Origin: Halostagnicola sp. A-GB9-2
GTDB taxonomy: Archaea > Halobacteriota > Halobacteria > Halobacteriales > Natrialbaceae
Direction: 5' to 3'
Length of the DNA stretch: 64,000 nt
Assembly (NCBI RefSeq): GCF_030068615.1
Contig: NZ_JASJOC010000016.1
Location: forward strand, 1 to 64,000
In this document: piece by piece, positions 1 through 7,917 of the stretch
Layout of the letters: the number at the start of each line of letters is the position of its first letter
How positions within the stretch are numbered: the stretch's first letter is position 1
Notes under the pieces: model-generated
The model's input: only the letters and a program-made list of their open reading frames with translations
Databases searched by the model: none
Told to the model about the DNA's origin: nothing
Program-made: the position numbers and the translations under genes

Positions 1-59
1 CGCCTGCGTTTCGGTCAGTACTGGAGTGGGAGACCCTCTGGGAAATCTGATTCGCCGCC
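1..59 (+). rRNA. rrf: 5S rRNA, 3' part only (window edge)
   Basis: The first 58 bases are identical to the last 58 bases of the complete 5S gene that follows at 134-254, so this is the 3' half of another 5S rRNA cut by the window edge. The flank just after it (CCTCCACTCATAC) also resembles the flank after the second copy (CTTCCATTCATAC), which indicates a tandem duplication that includes some downstream sequence. The rest of the rRNA operon presumably lies upstream of the window. Confidence 0.9.
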
Positions 60-91
60 TCCACTCATACACAATCATCGAAATCGAAGCG

Positions 92-133
92 ATCGACATT
101 GGCATTGCGGCGGTTCGATTCCGCCGGTCGACA
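92..133 (+). other. tRNA-like remnant between the two 5S genes
   Basis: A perfect T-arm is present: stem GGCGG (109-113), seven-base loop TTCGATT (114-120), stem CCGCC (121-125). It is followed by a seven-base 3' acceptor-like strand GGTCGAC (126-132). An upstream ATCGAC (92-97) can pair with most of that strand. Only about 11 bases lie between it and the T-arm, so the D-arm, anticodon arm and variable loop are missing. Haloarchaeal rRNA operons often carry a tRNA gene after 5S, so I read this as a deleted tRNA and not a working one. Confidence 0.5.
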
Positions 134-254
134 TTACAGCGGCCACAGCGGCGGGGTTCCTCCCGTACCCATCCCGAACACGGAAGATAAGCCCGCCTGC
201 GTTTCGGTCAGTACTGGAGTGGGAGACCCTCTGGGAAATCTGATTCGCCGCTTC
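134..254 (+). rRNA. rrf: 5S rRNA
   Basis: Full-length haloarchaeal 5S rRNA of about 121 nt, the ribosomal large-subunit RNA. The hallmark internal segment CCCGTACCCATCCCGAACAC lies at about 162-181. The 5' AGCGGC and 3' GCCGCT pair as helix I. The ends are set by that helix and may be off by one or two bases. The sequence after it shows no tRNA-Cys, which often follows 5S in haloarchaea. Confidence 0.93.
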
Positions 255-538
255 CATTCATACTTTATCATCCGTAGCAACTGCTGTCTGGGTTTACTCC
301 CACGTTTCAACGAAACCAGCTTGTACTAGTATGGGTTTTCTTCAGGCATTTCACCATTCCAAGATAATCAAAGAAATATCATTTATAACTAATAGGATGT
401 CCGCGTGCCCGACTATCGCTCGAGAACGGGAGCGATGCGGAAGAACGAGAACGACACCGGAGGACAAACGGTGTGGTCGTTGGTTTCGTAACGGAGTCAA
501 TGCCAACAATAATTTATCATGGAAGCTGACATCCAGTC

Positions 539-985
539 ATGTCTGAATCGTTTTCGTGGTTGTCACTCGATTCGGACGAGGAGGTCGTCTGGTCCGGCCG
601 CCCTCGTCTGCACGTGTTACTCTGGGTCGTCGCCTCCGGACTCGCCGTCCCAGCTTTGTTGTTGATAGTCTGGCCGACGCCGCTGAGTGCGGCCCTCGGC
701 GTGCTCGTTCTGGTCGCTATCACTGCGATAGGATATTTTTATGTGACGAACATCGACTACGTCGTTTCGACGAAGTACGTCTACTCGAAGTGGGGAGTAC
801 TCGGACGTTCGGTTACGCAAATCGCTCTCCAGAACATTCAGGATACAACGCTCAGCCAGGGGATATTCGGGACACAGTCTGACTATGGGACTGTCTCCTT
901 CAGCACGGCCGGTGGAGAAGGATCAACGCTCGCGTTCTATCTGGTCGATGAACCGTCGACGGTGAAATCGGCGGTGGATCGGTAG
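539..985 (+). CDS. PH-domain (DUF304/bPH2-like) membrane protein, ended early by an amber codon
   Basis: 148-aa product. The N-terminal motif LSLDSDEEVVWSGRP is typical of haloarchaeal bacterial-PH-like proteins, followed by two hydrophobic segments (about residues 27-45 and 50-68) and a beta-rich PH-like part with NIQDTTLSQGIFG. The neighbour at 1129 is a clear paralogue. The TAG at 983-985 is in frame with a further 48 sense codons whose product matches the neighbour's C-terminal helix, so the gene looks truncated by a single nonsense mutation, or the codon is read through. The PH part is complete before the stop, so the short form may still fold. A TATA-like TTTAT at 513-517 lies about 26 nt before the ATG, which fits a leaderless transcript. 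The function of the family is unknown. Confidence 0.8.
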   Translation: MSESFSWLSLDSDEEVVWSGRPRLHVLLWVVASGLAVPALLLIVWPTPLSAALGVLVLVAITAIGYFYVTNIDYVVSTKYVYSKWGVLGRSVTQIALQNIQDTTLSQGIFGTQSDYGTVSFSTAGGEGSTLAFYLVDEPSTVKSAVDR

Positions 986-1132
986 GTTGCATCAGCACGT
1001 AGGGAGAAGAAAACCGAAAAAGACCCATCGAAGTCCAGCGGTATCGACGAGTTGCTTTCGGAGGTTCGTGCGTCACGAAAAGCCGCCCAGCGCATCGATC
1101 AGGGTCTCGAGCAGGGAGGGAACCAATCGTGA
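986..1132 (+). pseudogene. In-frame C-terminal tail beyond the amber codon of the first PH-domain gene
   Basis: Continuing the frame of the gene at 539 past the TAG gives 48 codons up to TGA at 1130-1132. The residues SGIDELLSEVRASRKAAQRI correspond to the amphipathic C-terminal helix of the next protein (VLEELTEEMRATRKALESI). The restored stop TGA overlaps the GTG start of the next gene (GTGA at 1129-1132), the usual sign of translational coupling. The undamaged gene therefore spanned 539-1132 (197 aa) and formed a coupled pair with its paralogue. Confidence 0.75.
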
Positions 1133-1689
1133 GCGCAACTGAGTACGACTGGCTGTCGCTCGAGCCGGACGAAGAGGTGGTCTGGTCTGGGCAACCGGAA
1201 CTCCTCGGGTATGTCTGGGTGTTTGTTACCGGAATCGTCCTGATCCCGCTATTCGGTGTGGGATTGGTGATCATCGCGTCGACGTACTTCCACGCACAAA
1301 ACACCGCATACGTGATCACGACCGACAGCGTGTTCAAGAAGACCGGTATATTCTCGCGAAAAATAACCGATATCGGTCACGAGAACATTCAGGACACCGG
1401 GTATAATCAGGGTATCGTCGGCCGCCGATACGGATTCGGGACCGTTCAGATCAGCACCGCTGGCGGCAGCGGTGTCGAGATGTCTCTCTCGTACGTGCAA
1501 GATCCGTTGGCAGTCCAGTCACGGCTTGACAGAGCGGTAACTAAGCGTCCGCAGACGGACGATAGCGCCGAGAGCGACGGTCTGGGATCAGTCCGGATTG
1601 ACGCCGCTGTGCTCGAGGAACTTACCGAGGAGATGCGTGCGACGCGAAAGGCGCTCGAGTCGATCGAAGAGCGATTGGACGAGCAGTAG
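1129..1689 (+). CDS. PH-domain (DUF304/bPH2-like) membrane protein
   Basis: 186 aa, GTG start overlapping the ancestral stop of the preceding paralogue. It begins with LSLEPDEEVVWSGQPEL, has two hydrophobic segments around residues 23-60, then the PH-like domain with HENIQDTGYNQGIVGRRYGFG and a hydrophilic, charged C-terminal helix (about 155-186) likely to form a coiled coil. Proteins of this type sit in the cytoplasmic membrane and are often encoded in pairs, as here. Pairing suggests a hetero-oligomer, but that is inference and the biochemical role is unknown. Confidence 0.85.
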   Translation: MSATEYDWLSLEPDEEVVWSGQPELLGYVWVFVTGIVLIPLFGVGLVIIASTYFHAQNTAYVITTDSVFKKTGIFSRKITDIGHENIQDTGYNQGIVGRRYGFGTVQISTAGGSGVEMSLSYVQDPLAVQSRLDRAVTKRPQTDDSAESDGLGSVRIDAAVLEELTEEMRATRKALESIEERLDEQ

Positions 1690-2312
1690 TCCTCGATCGG
1701 ACAGCGCCATTCCGACGGATCGTCTCAGATGCTCGAGGGTGGCCTTCAGTGGCCAAGTCCGACTTCGTGCGTCGCAGGTCGAAAGTGGGAACAGGCCTAC
1801 AATGCTGGTTGCTAACACACCTGGGAAATAATTATGTATGTGTACCAACACTGATTGAGTAGCTGATCACGGTTCGGTTTCGACGTCCAGTCGAAGTCGC
1901 CGGAATCGTGTTCACCGAATCCATGATCTCGCACACGACCAATCCGTCGCCACTCGTCGTCCATCTTCGTCCGACGAGTGGAGGCTATGGACCGGGGCCG
2001 GCGATCGGCCTCGAGTCGAACGGTCGTGGGTGGGTTGGGATGCCGTCGCTGTCGATTGGACTCGGCAGCACCTCCATCCGCGCCGCGTAGGTTCGATTTC
2101 TGGCCGGATGGATGGTGTCACTCGAAGGACCTCTCGGTATTTTACGTCACACAATTCCGGGGTTCCGTCGGTCCCGTGGCTCGTTCGTCCGGTCAGTCTG
2201 ACCTCCGCGGGGCGTTCCCCCGTTGTGTGCCCCAGTGAGCATCCGACTCTCTGGCACTGGTCAACGCGCGGACGTCCACTCGAGCGCCGAGTTCGATCCT
2301 CGGCGGGGGAGT
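1690..2312. other. Gene-poor stretch
   Basis: I found no convincing gene in these 620 bases. The open frames overlap one another, begin with poor starts and have Arg/Ser-rich compositions typical of shadows of GC-rich DNA. A TATA-like AT run lies near 1828-1838. There is no canonical tRNA arm: TAGGTTCGATTTC near 2089 resembles a T-loop, but its flanks do not pair. Confidence 0.5.
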
Positions 2313-2690
2313 ATGGAACGCACTAGCCACTCGTTCGCAGTGGGATTGGTCGTTCGAGTTCCGATCAACGCAACCGGCAGTCTCGTCGACGGCGCGAGAA
2401 GAGTCCTCGAGCGCGTCGAAGTCGTCGAAGTCGTCGATGACCCACAGGTTCGTGGGCTCGAACCGGGCCTGAACGATATCACCGTCGAACTGGACGTTCG
2501 ACTCGAGCTCTCGATCGATGAGCGCGGCGAAGACACTGCGCTGGCCAGACGGCGACTCGAGAGCGGCGTCGGCGTCCTGACCGTCGAACGTGTCGACGCG
2601 CTCGCGAGTACCCCTGATAACGCCGTCACGGTTTGTGGAAACCCGCCGACGAGCCCCGATGAACTTGAGCCGGAATCGATCGAGCGGTAA
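2313..2690 (+). CDS. Conserved hypothetical haloarchaeal protein
   Basis: 125 aa. The ATG at 2313 was chosen because the acidic, conserved-looking sequence begins there (MERTSHSFAVGLVVRVPINA) and is preceded by the purine-rich GGCGGGGGAGT. The upstream extension is of poor composition. The segment VRGLEPGLNDITVELDVRL is the most distinctive part. The fold looks alpha/beta, with alternating beta strands and two helices, no signal peptide and no membrane segment. I recall similar small proteins in other haloarchaea but know no function. It lies tail-to-tail with the helicase gene at 2853. Confidence 0.6.
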   Translation: MERTSHSFAVGLVVRVPINATGSLVDGARRVLERVEVVEVVDDPQVRGLEPGLNDITVELDVRLELSIDERGEDTALARRRLESGVGVLTVERVDALASTPDNAVTVCGNPPTSPDELEPESIER

Positions 2691-2852
2691 AGGCCACCGC
2701 GAACCCTAGTGGCGAACCAAGCCTGAACTGATGGGTGAATCTGATAGCGGTCGACTGGCTTTACACATCAGTCGACGCCTGGGGCGGTACTAGTTGGTGA
2801 ACGGTCTGTTGAGGGTGCTTCGTGTTGACCTGTTAGACAAGTCGACCCAGGA

Positions 2853-4820
2853 TTACTCTCCGATGTCGACGTTCTGCTCGCGAACCGTCATCCCCTTGCG
2901 CCCGAGATGCTGGAGCTGCTTTCGGGCGAAGTCTTCCTCTCGAGTTCCTCTCGTCGCCAACACGTAGACGAGCGCGCCACCCGCGGGACGCATCGTTCGA
3001 CCCGCGCGTTGAGTTCCCTGACGTCGGGAACCGCCGAGCCCGGAGGCGATGATTGCGAGGTCGGCAGTCGGCAGGTCGATCCCTTCGTCGCCGACTCGAG
3101 AGACGACGAGCAGCTCGCGTTCGTTCCGTCGGAACTCCGCTAAGAGCCGTCGGCGTTCGTGGTGAGGTGTTTCGCCGCTCAGGAACGGCACGCCGACCGC
3201 GTCGGCGATTGCCCTCCCCTGCTCTAGGTAGTCCACGAAGACGAGCGCCTTCGAGTCGGGGTGGGCCGAGAGCAAGTACCGAACGTCGTTGATCTTTCCC
3301 CGATTTCTCGCGGCGATACGGTACTTCTCTTGGCCGTCGGCCGAGCCGTAGGCGTTTTGTTGCTCGTCGTCGCCCCACGGAACGTACCGGATCTCGAGTT
3401 CCGGTTCGGCGACGAAGCCGTCCTCGAACAGCGCCTCCCAGTCGGTCCCGATCGGCGGGCCGACGAGGGTAAAGATCTCGGTTTGGCGGTCGTCTTCCCG
3501 GATCGGGCTCGCGGAGAGGCCGAGGCGGTGGCGAGACTGGAGGTGGGTGCTCCGCCGGTAGACGTCGCTGGGAACGTGCTGGCACTCGTCGAAGACGACG
3601 AGCCCCCACTCTCGGTCGTCGAACAGCGAGCGGTGTCTGTCCATCCCAGCGATCTGGTAGGTCGCAATCGTCACCGGACGGATGTCCTTCTGGCCGCCGT
3701 GGTACTGGCCGACCTGGTTGGGCTCGAGGGAGGTCTGTACGAGAAGTTCCTCGTTCCACTGTCTCGCCAGGTCGCGACTGGGGACGAGCACGAGCGTTTC
3801 GCCGCCGACGTGGGCCATCGCTCCCATCGCCGCGACCGTCTTTCCGCTCCCCGGCGGGCCGACGAAGACCCCTTCGCCCGCCTCCGCGAACCGATCGACC
3901 CAGGTCCGCTGGTAGTCTCGGAGCTGGACCTGCAACTCGATCGGAAGCTTTTCGCCGCTCGCGAGTTCTCGCTGATCCTGCACCGGATACCCCGCCTCGT
4001 AGAGCACTCGCTTAATCGCGGCCTCCGCACCCTCCCTGACCCAGTCCTCCGTTTCGGAGATGGGCGCGTGGACGTGTTCCTCGTCGAGTTTCTGTCGGGC
4101 GACGTTGCCCATGATTTCCGCGCTTTGGGCCTCGAGCACGGTGTAGCCGTCGTCGTGGGTCACGAGTCGGAACTGTCGGGCGCGGTCCCACTGGCTTTCG
4201 ACCCAGTCCTCGAGATCGTCAGAGCGTTGGCTGAGCGCCTGTCGCATTGTTCGCGCGAGTCCCTCGAAGGAATCGTGGGGGGCCTGCCAGACGTCCTCTG
4301 GACGGACCTCGTATCGGTAGCCGTTCTCGCCGTTCGTGTCGGCGAGGTGGGCGAACTGCGAGAGTTGGGCGCGCGTAAACTGGTCGGGCCGGTCGACGAT
4401 TATCTCCCGACGTTTCGGAAAAACAACGACTCGTTCCCTGTCGGTCAGATCCTCGAGTTCGCTGGGATACCAGACGACAGGATCCGTCGAGACGGACAGC
4501 GATTCGATCTCGCCAGCGTCCTCGAGTTTCTCGAGCTGTTCGGAGACGGCCTCGTGTGGTTCCTCGAGCGCGCGTGCGACCCCGCCGGCTGTGAGCACAG
4601 GTCGCCCTTCGTGCTGGCAGGCGTCGTGGAACGCTGCGAGCGTGAGCGTGTGCTCGTCGTCTTCAACGGCGTCGGTGGATTCGTTCTCGGATCCCCCACT
4701 GCTATCGCGTTCTGCATCTCCCGCCCGGTCCAACCCGACGCCGTCGTCGGTCGTCCGATTCGATTCGTCGGAACTCGCTCGATCTTCAGAACGGCGGTTG
4801 GAAGAACGGTCGTCGGTCAC
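2853..4820 (-). CDS. rad25: XPB/Rad25-type superfamily 2 DNA helicase
   Basis: 655 aa with a GTG start. After an acidic, disordered N-terminus (about 1-55) there is a winged-helix-like segment (58-110). The SF2 helicase core follows: Walker A GPPGSGKT (321-328), Walker B/motif II DECQ (411-414), motif III SAS (436-438), and motif VI QRAGRTMRP (604-612). Haloarchaeal XPB homologues are ATP-dependent DNA translocases presumed to act in nucleotide-excision repair or transcription-coupled remodelling. The DECQ box differs from the usual DEAH/DEVH and is seen in this haloarchaeal branch as far as I recall. It is not in an evident operon. A 539-aa open frame on the other strand is a shadow of it. 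Confidence 0.9.
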   Translation of the reverse strand: MTDDRSSNRRSEDRASSDESNRTTDDGVGLDRAGDAERDSSGGSENESTDAVEDDEHTLTLAAFHDACQHEGRPVLTAGGVARALEEPHEAVSEQLEKLEDAGEIESLSVSTDPVVWYPSELEDLTDRERVVVFPKRREIIVDRPDQFTRAQLSQFAHLADTNGENGYRYEVRPEDVWQAPHDSFEGLARTMRQALSQRSDDLEDWVESQWDRARQFRLVTHDDGYTVLEAQSAEIMGNVARQKLDEEHVHAPISETEDWVREGAEAAIKRVLYEAGYPVQDQRELASGEKLPIELQVQLRDYQRTWVDRFAEAGEGVFVGPPGSGKTVAAMGAMAHVGGETLVLVPSRDLARQWNEELLVQTSLEPNQVGQYHGGQKDIRPVTIATYQIAGMDRHRSLFDDREWGLVVFDECQHVPSDVYRRSTHLQSRHRLGLSASPIREDDRQTEIFTLVGPPIGTDWEALFEDGFVAEPELEIRYVPWGDDEQQNAYGSADGQEKYRIAARNRGKINDVRYLLSAHPDSKALVFVDYLEQGRAIADAVGVPFLSGETPHHERRRLLAEFRRNERELLVVSRVGDEGIDLPTADLAIIASGLGGSRRQGTQRAGRTMRPAGGALVYVLATRGTREEDFARKQLQHLGRKGMTVREQNVDIGE

Positions 4821-5068
4821 TGGGAGGTGCTAGTGCCGGTACGACTAAACAGATTTCGTTCGCCGTTGTGGTTTCATTGAACGTGTTCTCACACTTCCTG
4901 TTCTTCAGCTTCGGATTTCCCGTTGTCGCTCCCCGTTTTAGTCCGCTCTTGCTCGCTATATCGTCTCCCAGTGATCCCTCGGTTTTCCCATTCGACAGAC
5001 TGGTAGCACATTCATCGTATATGATGTTTCCCGTACAGTATTTCTCCGTGGACATCGTACAACCGAGC

Positions 5069-5245
5069 ATGTACAGAGCAATACTCCCCGAAGGCCAGAT
5101 CGTCTGTGAACGCTACGACGAGATGGAAAAGGGACTCGAGTTGTACGACGAGGACGACGAGTTCATCGCGTTCGTTCCCTATACAACCCTTCACGCGCTG
5201 ATAAACGAAGAGGTCTACGGCGAGGACGAGCGCTCGATCATGTAG
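5069..5245 (+). CDS. Small conserved haloarchaeal protein
   Basis: 58 aa. The frame stays open upstream to 4868, but the coding-like, acidic part begins at the ATG at 5069 (MYRAILPEGQIVCERYDEME). It contains GLELYDEDDEFIAFVPY and LHALINEEVY, so a small beta-hairpin/helix fold is likely, with no Zn motif and no membrane segment. Its last 8 bases overlap the 3' end of the convergent TFB gene. The same arrangement of a tiny acidic protein beside tfb may be conserved, but I cannot verify that. Function unknown. Confidence 0.7.
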   Translation: MYRAILPEGQIVCERYDEMEKGLELYDEDDEFIAFVPYTTLHALINEEVYGEDERSIM

Positions 5246-6203
5246 CTACTTCGGGCTCTTGATCGATCGCTTCGAGTTGCTCGCGATATCGGTTTCTGAC
5301 GGTGACTACGGTTGTCTGGGCAGTCTCGGCGACGGCCCGCTGCGGGATCGTTTCGTCACAGAGGAGCCCGGCGGCGTAGATCGCCGCAGCGGCGAACCCC
5401 GTCGGTGACTTTCCGGAGTGAAGTCCCTGTGCGGTCGTTTCCTCGATGATTTCGATCGCTTTCGATTCGACGGTCGTTCCGACGTCGAGCTCCGAGCAAA
5501 ATCGCGGAACGAACTGGCTCGGGTTCGTCGGCTCCAGATTGATGTCGAGTTCGTCGGCGATGTACCGATAGGTGCGACCGATCTCGCGCTGATCGACGCG
5601 TGCGACGGCGGTGACCTCCTCGAGACTCCGGGGAATATCTTCCTTTCGGCAGGCCGTATAGAGCGCGCTCGTCGCGACGCCTTCGATCGATCGGCCACGA
5701 ATGAGGTCTCGCTCGAGTGCCTGCCTGTAGATGACGGAAGCCGTTTCTTTGACTGGCTTTGGAACGCCGAGCGCGCTCGCCATGCGATCGATTTCGGAAA
5801 GTGCGTACTTGAGGTTTCGTTCGCCGGCGTTTTTCGTTCGGATTCGCTCCTGCCAGACGCGCAGTCGATGGAGCTGACCGTGCTTGTCTGCCGACATCGA
5901 ACGGCCCTTCGCGTCCCGGTTACGCCAATCGATAGTTGTTGTTAATCCTCTGTCGTGCATCGATTGCGTGAGGGGTGCGCCGACTCGTGACAGCTGATCG
6001 TGTTCCTGGGCGTTAAACGCTCGCCACTCTGGTCCGTAGTCGATCGGATCTTCACTCAGGACGAGACCGCAGTCCTGACAGACTCGTTCACCTCGATCCG
6101 GGTCCTGGATGATCGTTGCGGTCTCACAGTCAGGACACAGGTCCGCTTCGGTTTCTGTCTCCTGTGTCTCGTCTCTAATGCGGTGGATGGTAGACCGGCT
6201 CAT
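5238..6203 (-). CDS. tfb: Transcription initiation factor IIB (TFB)
   Basis: 321 aa. It recruits RNA polymerase to TBP-bound promoters and reads the BRE element. The N-terminal zinc ribbon has C23-x2-C26 and C42-x2-C45. The B-linker and reader region (about 50-120) contains DWRNRDAKGR. Two cyclin-like repeats follow (about 125-215 and 220-315). The ATG at 6203 (MSRSTIHRI) was chosen over an upstream 78-aa extension of poor composition, because TFBs start just before the ribbon. Haloarchaea carry several TFB paralogues, and which one this is cannot be told here. Confidence 0.93.
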   Translation of the reverse strand: MSRSTIHRIRDETQETETEADLCPDCETATIIQDPDRGERVCQDCGLVLSEDPIDYGPEWRAFNAQEHDQLSRVGAPLTQSMHDRGLTTTIDWRNRDAKGRSMSADKHGQLHRLRVWQERIRTKNAGERNLKYALSEIDRMASALGVPKPVKETASVIYRQALERDLIRGRSIEGVATSALYTACRKEDIPRSLEEVTAVARVDQREIGRTYRYIADELDINLEPTNPSQFVPRFCSELDVGTTVESKAIEIIEETTAQGLHSGKSPTGFAAAAIYAAGLLCDETIPQRAVAETAQTTVVTVRNRYREQLEAIDQEPEVAT

Positions 6204-6962
6204 CAGTAATTGAAAAACCGATGGCAAGACTGTAAGGGGGTCACATGGTTTCGACGGAAATACAGACTTACCGGGAGCCGCTAATCGCCCCGTACTTTTC
6301 GTCGTTCTGACCTCGCCTCTCCATCGTTGTTTCGCCGGCGTGTATCGGAGACGGCTACCCTTTTGGAAATCGACTCCCGGCACCTGATTCAGTCCTTCTT
6401 CACACGCTATCCGAACTGCTGTCCGGTGACTTGGCAAAGCTCTCCCGAGGTTCTCGTGTCGTTTTGTACCCGGGTTAGAAATGGGGGATTCACCTCGTAA
6501 AGAGAGATTTTAGTACCGAACTGTCGAGTTAGTTTATGTCGATGGCATCGAACGTCTCGTCCCAGTGACTCCATTACGATGCTCCTCTCGTTACCGATCT
6601 GTTCCTCGAAATTTGGTATCGAACCCGAATTCTTCGCCTACAGTGTGGATAGCGGTTTCCAACCGGGACGAGATGCTTGGCGATACGCTCGACGAATTGT
6701 TTCGTGTGGTTGTCTGGGTTTCAGCAGTGGCGGGCCGATACGACAGTCGGGGAAGTGACTCCGTACCAGCTTTGCAATGGATGCGAAACGTGGCCGTGTT
6801 TAAGAGTATCACCGTTGGTCTACAAATTGGTGTGTTAATCGTGATTGCGACCTGCCGTTCATCGGTACAGTGGGTGGTGACGAAGGGCCCGTCTAGTGGT
6901 TATTTCGAGGACTGGATGAGTCGATTTGAAACGGGTCGAACCGCTCGTGGAGGCGTACGGTA
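6204..6962. other. Intergenic stretch without a supported gene
   Basis: 760 bases between divergently transcribed tfb and the DUF7344 gene. The longest plus-strand frame (6565-6963) has no recognisable similarity and an atypical residue mix, so I do not call it. AT-rich tracts near 6504-6540 may hold promoter elements. No repeats or RNA genes are apparent. Confidence 0.5.
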
Positions 6963-7559
6963 ATGTCCTCAGTAGATACGTCATTACCCGAAGAAATCAC
7001 GGCGGTAACTGACCCGGAGCAGAACGCTCGCCTTTCGAAGGACGTCATTTTCGAACTGTTGAAAAACCGCCGTCGTCGAGAAGTACTCTCGTATTTGCTC
7101 GAGACTGAGGGAACCGTAACCCTCGGTGAACTCGCCGAACAAATCGCGGCCTGGGAGAACGACACGGATATCAATGCATTAAGTTCGGACCAACGAAAAC
7201 GGGTGTACGTCGCGTTGTATCAGACTCATCTCCCGAAGATGGACGATGCTGGCATCGTCGAGTACGATCAGGATCGGGGCCTAATCGACCTCTCCGATAA
7301 CGCCGACTTGCTAATGATGTACCTCGATACGGACACCCATCAACAGGATCGCTGGGATCGGTTTTACGCTGTGTTGAGCGTCGTTGGTGTTGCCGTACTA
7401 ACGGGTGCATTTCTCGGCGTTCCGCCCCTGACTGCAGTTCCGACCATGGCCCTCGCTGGCGCAGTCGTCGTTGCCTTCTGTCTCCTCTCGATCGTTCACG
7501 TGGTTGCCAATCGACGAGAACAACAGACAGTCGACGGCAAACTCTCGCGGATTGAGTAA
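6963..7559 (+). CDS. DUF7344-type winged-helix regulator with two membrane segments
   Basis: 198 aa. Residues 25-110 form a winged-helix domain: DVIFELLKNRRRREVLSYLL, then LGELAEQIA, the basic QRKRVYVALYQTHLPKMDDAG and the wing IVEYDQDRGLI. This is the signature of the haloarchaeal DUF7344 family. Two hydrophobic segments (about 130-150 and 155-178) follow, with a short charged tail. It is probably a membrane-tethered DNA-binding protein. No target is evident, but the next gene downstream starts the surface-glycan region. Confidence 0.85.
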   Translation: MSSVDTSLPEEITAVTDPEQNARLSKDVIFELLKNRRRREVLSYLLETEGTVTLGELAEQIAAWENDTDINALSSDQRKRVYVALYQTHLPKMDDAGIVEYDQDRGLIDLSDNADLLMMYLDTDTHQQDRWDRFYAVLSVVGVAVLTGAFLGVPPLTAVPTMALAGAVVVAFCLLSIVHVVANRREQQTVDGKLSRIE

Positions 7560-7917
7560 CCAGTTGAGTGAACACTGCAAGGGTTTTTGTCGCAGAATCT
7601 CTTACGATGAGGTGGCTCCCGATTCGTCTTTCACTGCCGGAACAGTTCGCGTGCCAGCAATGTGTTCCTGGTGGGGGAGCCACTTTTTCATCGAGTCGGT
7701 ACACTGCGACCGAAACATTCGTCACGAGTGTTTACAACGGACTTACTACAGTTCGAAACGACCGACTAGCGAATCGACGCGGCGCTAACTAAGTGCTACT
7801 GACGACAGTATTGCTCGACAGTATGTCCGCTATACCACGTTTCAGTTTCTCGTTTTCGACAGTGTTCAAAACGGTAACCGGTCCAAAACTAATACTGTTT
7901 GTCGACACCCGTTCGAT
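7560..7917. other. Intergenic region upstream of the first Gfo/Idh/MocA gene
   Basis: No gene is supported here. The last 40 bases contain an AT-rich ACTAATACTG about 28 nt before the ATG at 7918, preceded by GGTAACCGGTCC. This is compatible with a BRE/TATA promoter for a leaderless transcript. Confidence 0.4.

Noticed and set aside
331-546. 71-codon plus-strand frame after the 5S gene
   Set aside because: Its composition is atypical and it overlaps the promoter of the PH-domain gene. No similarity is recognised.
983-985. Pyrrolysine-type decoding of the TAG codon
   Set aside because: Nothing in the window supports a pyrrolysine system, and no such elements follow the codon. A nonsense mutation is simpler.
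2085-2105. T-loop-like TAGGTTCGATTTC
   Set aside because: The flanking bases do not pair into a T-stem, so it is not a tRNA.
2261-2629. 122-codon minus-strand frame rich in Ser and Thr
   Set aside because: It overlaps the better plus-strand gene at 2313, which has acidic haloarchaeal composition and a purine-rich start signal.
3261-4880. 539-aa open frame opposite the helicase gene
   Set aside because: It is a shadow of the helicase on the other strand. The helicase has clear Walker motifs and family signatures, and the opposing frame has none.
6565-6963. 132-codon plus-strand frame
   Set aside because: Residue mix unlike haloarchaeal proteins (few acidic residues), no recognisable fold and no start context.
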